The translations under genes and the position numbers were made by a program. Of a DNA stretch of 64,000 nt, positions 62,801 through 64,000 are shown one piece after another (the first letter of the stretch is position 1; each line of letters begins with the position of its first letter). The notes beneath the pieces were generated by a model. The model was not told where the DNA came from, ran no database searches, and worked only from the letters and a program-made list of their open reading frames with translations. Source of the stretch: Luzula sylvatica (Eukaryota; Streptophyta; Magnoliopsida; Poales; Juncaceae); the NCBI GenBank assembly GCA_946800325.1, contig OX326958.1:21092414-21156413 (forward strand), written 5' to 3'.

Positions 62801-64000
62801 TCATCCAAATACCTTTGTATTGTTGGTTAATTGAATCATGCAAATACAATTAACAAAATTAACAACATAATTAAACAAAATTAAAAACATAATTTGATTA
62901 ACGACATATTTGAATTAACAACATAACTAACGACGACGATTTGACTTTTATTATTACAAATATGTTATGACTAATATTCCATTAATAACATAATTAACAC
63001 CATAATTAAATTAACAAAATTTATAAGAATATGTTCTGACTAATATTTAATTAATAAAATTAATTCAATTAACAAAAATGATTCCATTTACTAAATTAAT
63101 CAACAAATTAATACAACAAATTAATAACTAATTAATACAACAATTAATCTCACCAAATCGACTCGACTCGCATATTAACAACAAATTAATACCACCATTA
63201 ACTAAATTAATCAAATATTGTGTACAAAAATACATTTACAAATTAACAAAAACTAATACACATATTAATTAACAAATAATCTCGCTTACAATCAACTCGA
63301 CTCTCCAATCCAGAAAACAGGAACTCTGTACCAGTCCACAATCGAAGTCAAATCGTCGTCGTCAATCCACCGAAGCCTCCAATCGTCAACCAGCTCCTGC
63401 TCCAGCTCCACCTCCATTAACAACTCGAAATTGATGTACCGAATTGATCGTCAATTGAAGCCAGAACCTAATCTCCTACATCAAATCCAATTTCCTGCAT
63501 TAATAATCAATTCAAACTTAACTGCGAATCGAAGTGTACCAGCAATTAACTGTTCATCTGCAACGTCCTAACCAGTACCATCACCAGCGATTAATCGTTA
63601 ATCGAAGCCTAAATTGAATCAATCAACCCATCGATCCAAACTTCCATTAATTGTTAATCAAGCAAACCTGAAATTAAACAGCTAATCATACCTTGTTCGT
63701 TAATTAATCGGTACCAGTTTCAATCGTCGCCTGAAAACCACTGGTCAGTTTTAATCGGTACCAGTTTCAATCGAAACCTCCATCAACTGTTAATCCAACG
63801 TCACATGAAATTAACCCAAAGAACAAACCTTGCTCGCCAATTAATTGGTACCAGGTACTTTCACCCCTTGCATTGATCGAGAATTATAATTCTTCATACC
63901 TTCAGTCGTCGGTTCCATGCCTCCTCAGTTCCTCGCGATTTAGGGTTTAAAAATCAGAAAAATCAGAAACATAGGGTTAAACCTTGAAATTGAGCCTTGA
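62801..64000. other. AT-rich, then GC-richer 5'-UTR-like sequence at the window end
   Basis: 62810-63280 consists of repeated AATTAACAA/AACATAATTA words. From 63290 the sequence becomes richer in CGTCGTC, CTCCAGCTCCACC and ATCGGTACCAG; TTTTAATCGGTACCAGTTTCAATCG-like phrases recur near 63710 and 63755. TTTAGGGTTTAAA near 63941 is a telo-box-like motif. It may be an untranslated part of a gene beyond the window; no exon is visible. Confidence 0.45.

Overview
This is nuclear DNA from a eudicot plant: AT-rich, with multi-exon GT/AG genes, germin-like proteins, plastid-type histidine biosynthesis, a G-type lectin receptor kinase and dense LTR retrotransposons. The species cannot be named from the sequence. 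All intron boundaries given were read by eye from splice signals and reading-frame continuity.

Gene-bearing part (about 2.5-20.8 kb). Two germin-like protein genes lie in tandem (2577-3387 and 6481-7320, plus strand). Next is an eight-exon imidazoleglycerol-phosphate dehydratase gene on the minus strand (7525-8937). It is head-to-head, across 445 bp, with a sixteen-exon PEX6 gene for the peroxisomal AAA+ ATPase (9383-14648, plus). A two-exon G-type lectin S-receptor-like kinase (18222-20796) follows; its beta3 lysine position reads Glu. Small mobile DNA sits between the genes: a solo copia LTR with target duplication AAGAC (141-1129), a foldback MITE-like element (15032-15302), and a near-perfect hairpin Mutator-like element with a 9-bp target duplication (16227-17597).

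Retrotransposon part. A non-autonomous Athila-like Ty3/gypsy element (24034-31091, target duplication GTTTA) has split a minisatellite. From 32504 to 58996 is a four-level nest of one Ty1/copia family. The oldest element (A, duplication ATGTC) keeps its 3' LTR and an inverted internal piece. Element F (3' LTR 35227-36236, 5' LTR 57987-58996) sits in A and carries the best-preserved pol. Element D (41069-56237, duplication GTAAC) is inserted in F's gag. Element E (44298-52886, duplication GTTAC, LTRs equal in length and identical where compared) is inserted in D in the opposite orientation, making a multi-kilobase inverted repeat. D and E share the same coding lesions, so this looks like a defective sub-family moved in trans.

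Most unusual signal. The Athila-like LTR and the leader of copia element F, which are unrelated elements, both carry arrays of the palindromic 14-mer TCCGTTRTAACGGA (about 12 and 14 copies). Both arrays lie roughly 0.8-1.3 kb downstream of the element's own TATA box, inside the predicted transcript. They could be MYB-type binding sites or RNA hairpin/dimerisation elements.

The last 5 kb (59-64 kb) is AT-rich and gene-free as far as I can see. It has a thrice-repeated hairpin module, an ATC microsatellite and a Helitron-like 3' terminus at 61758.
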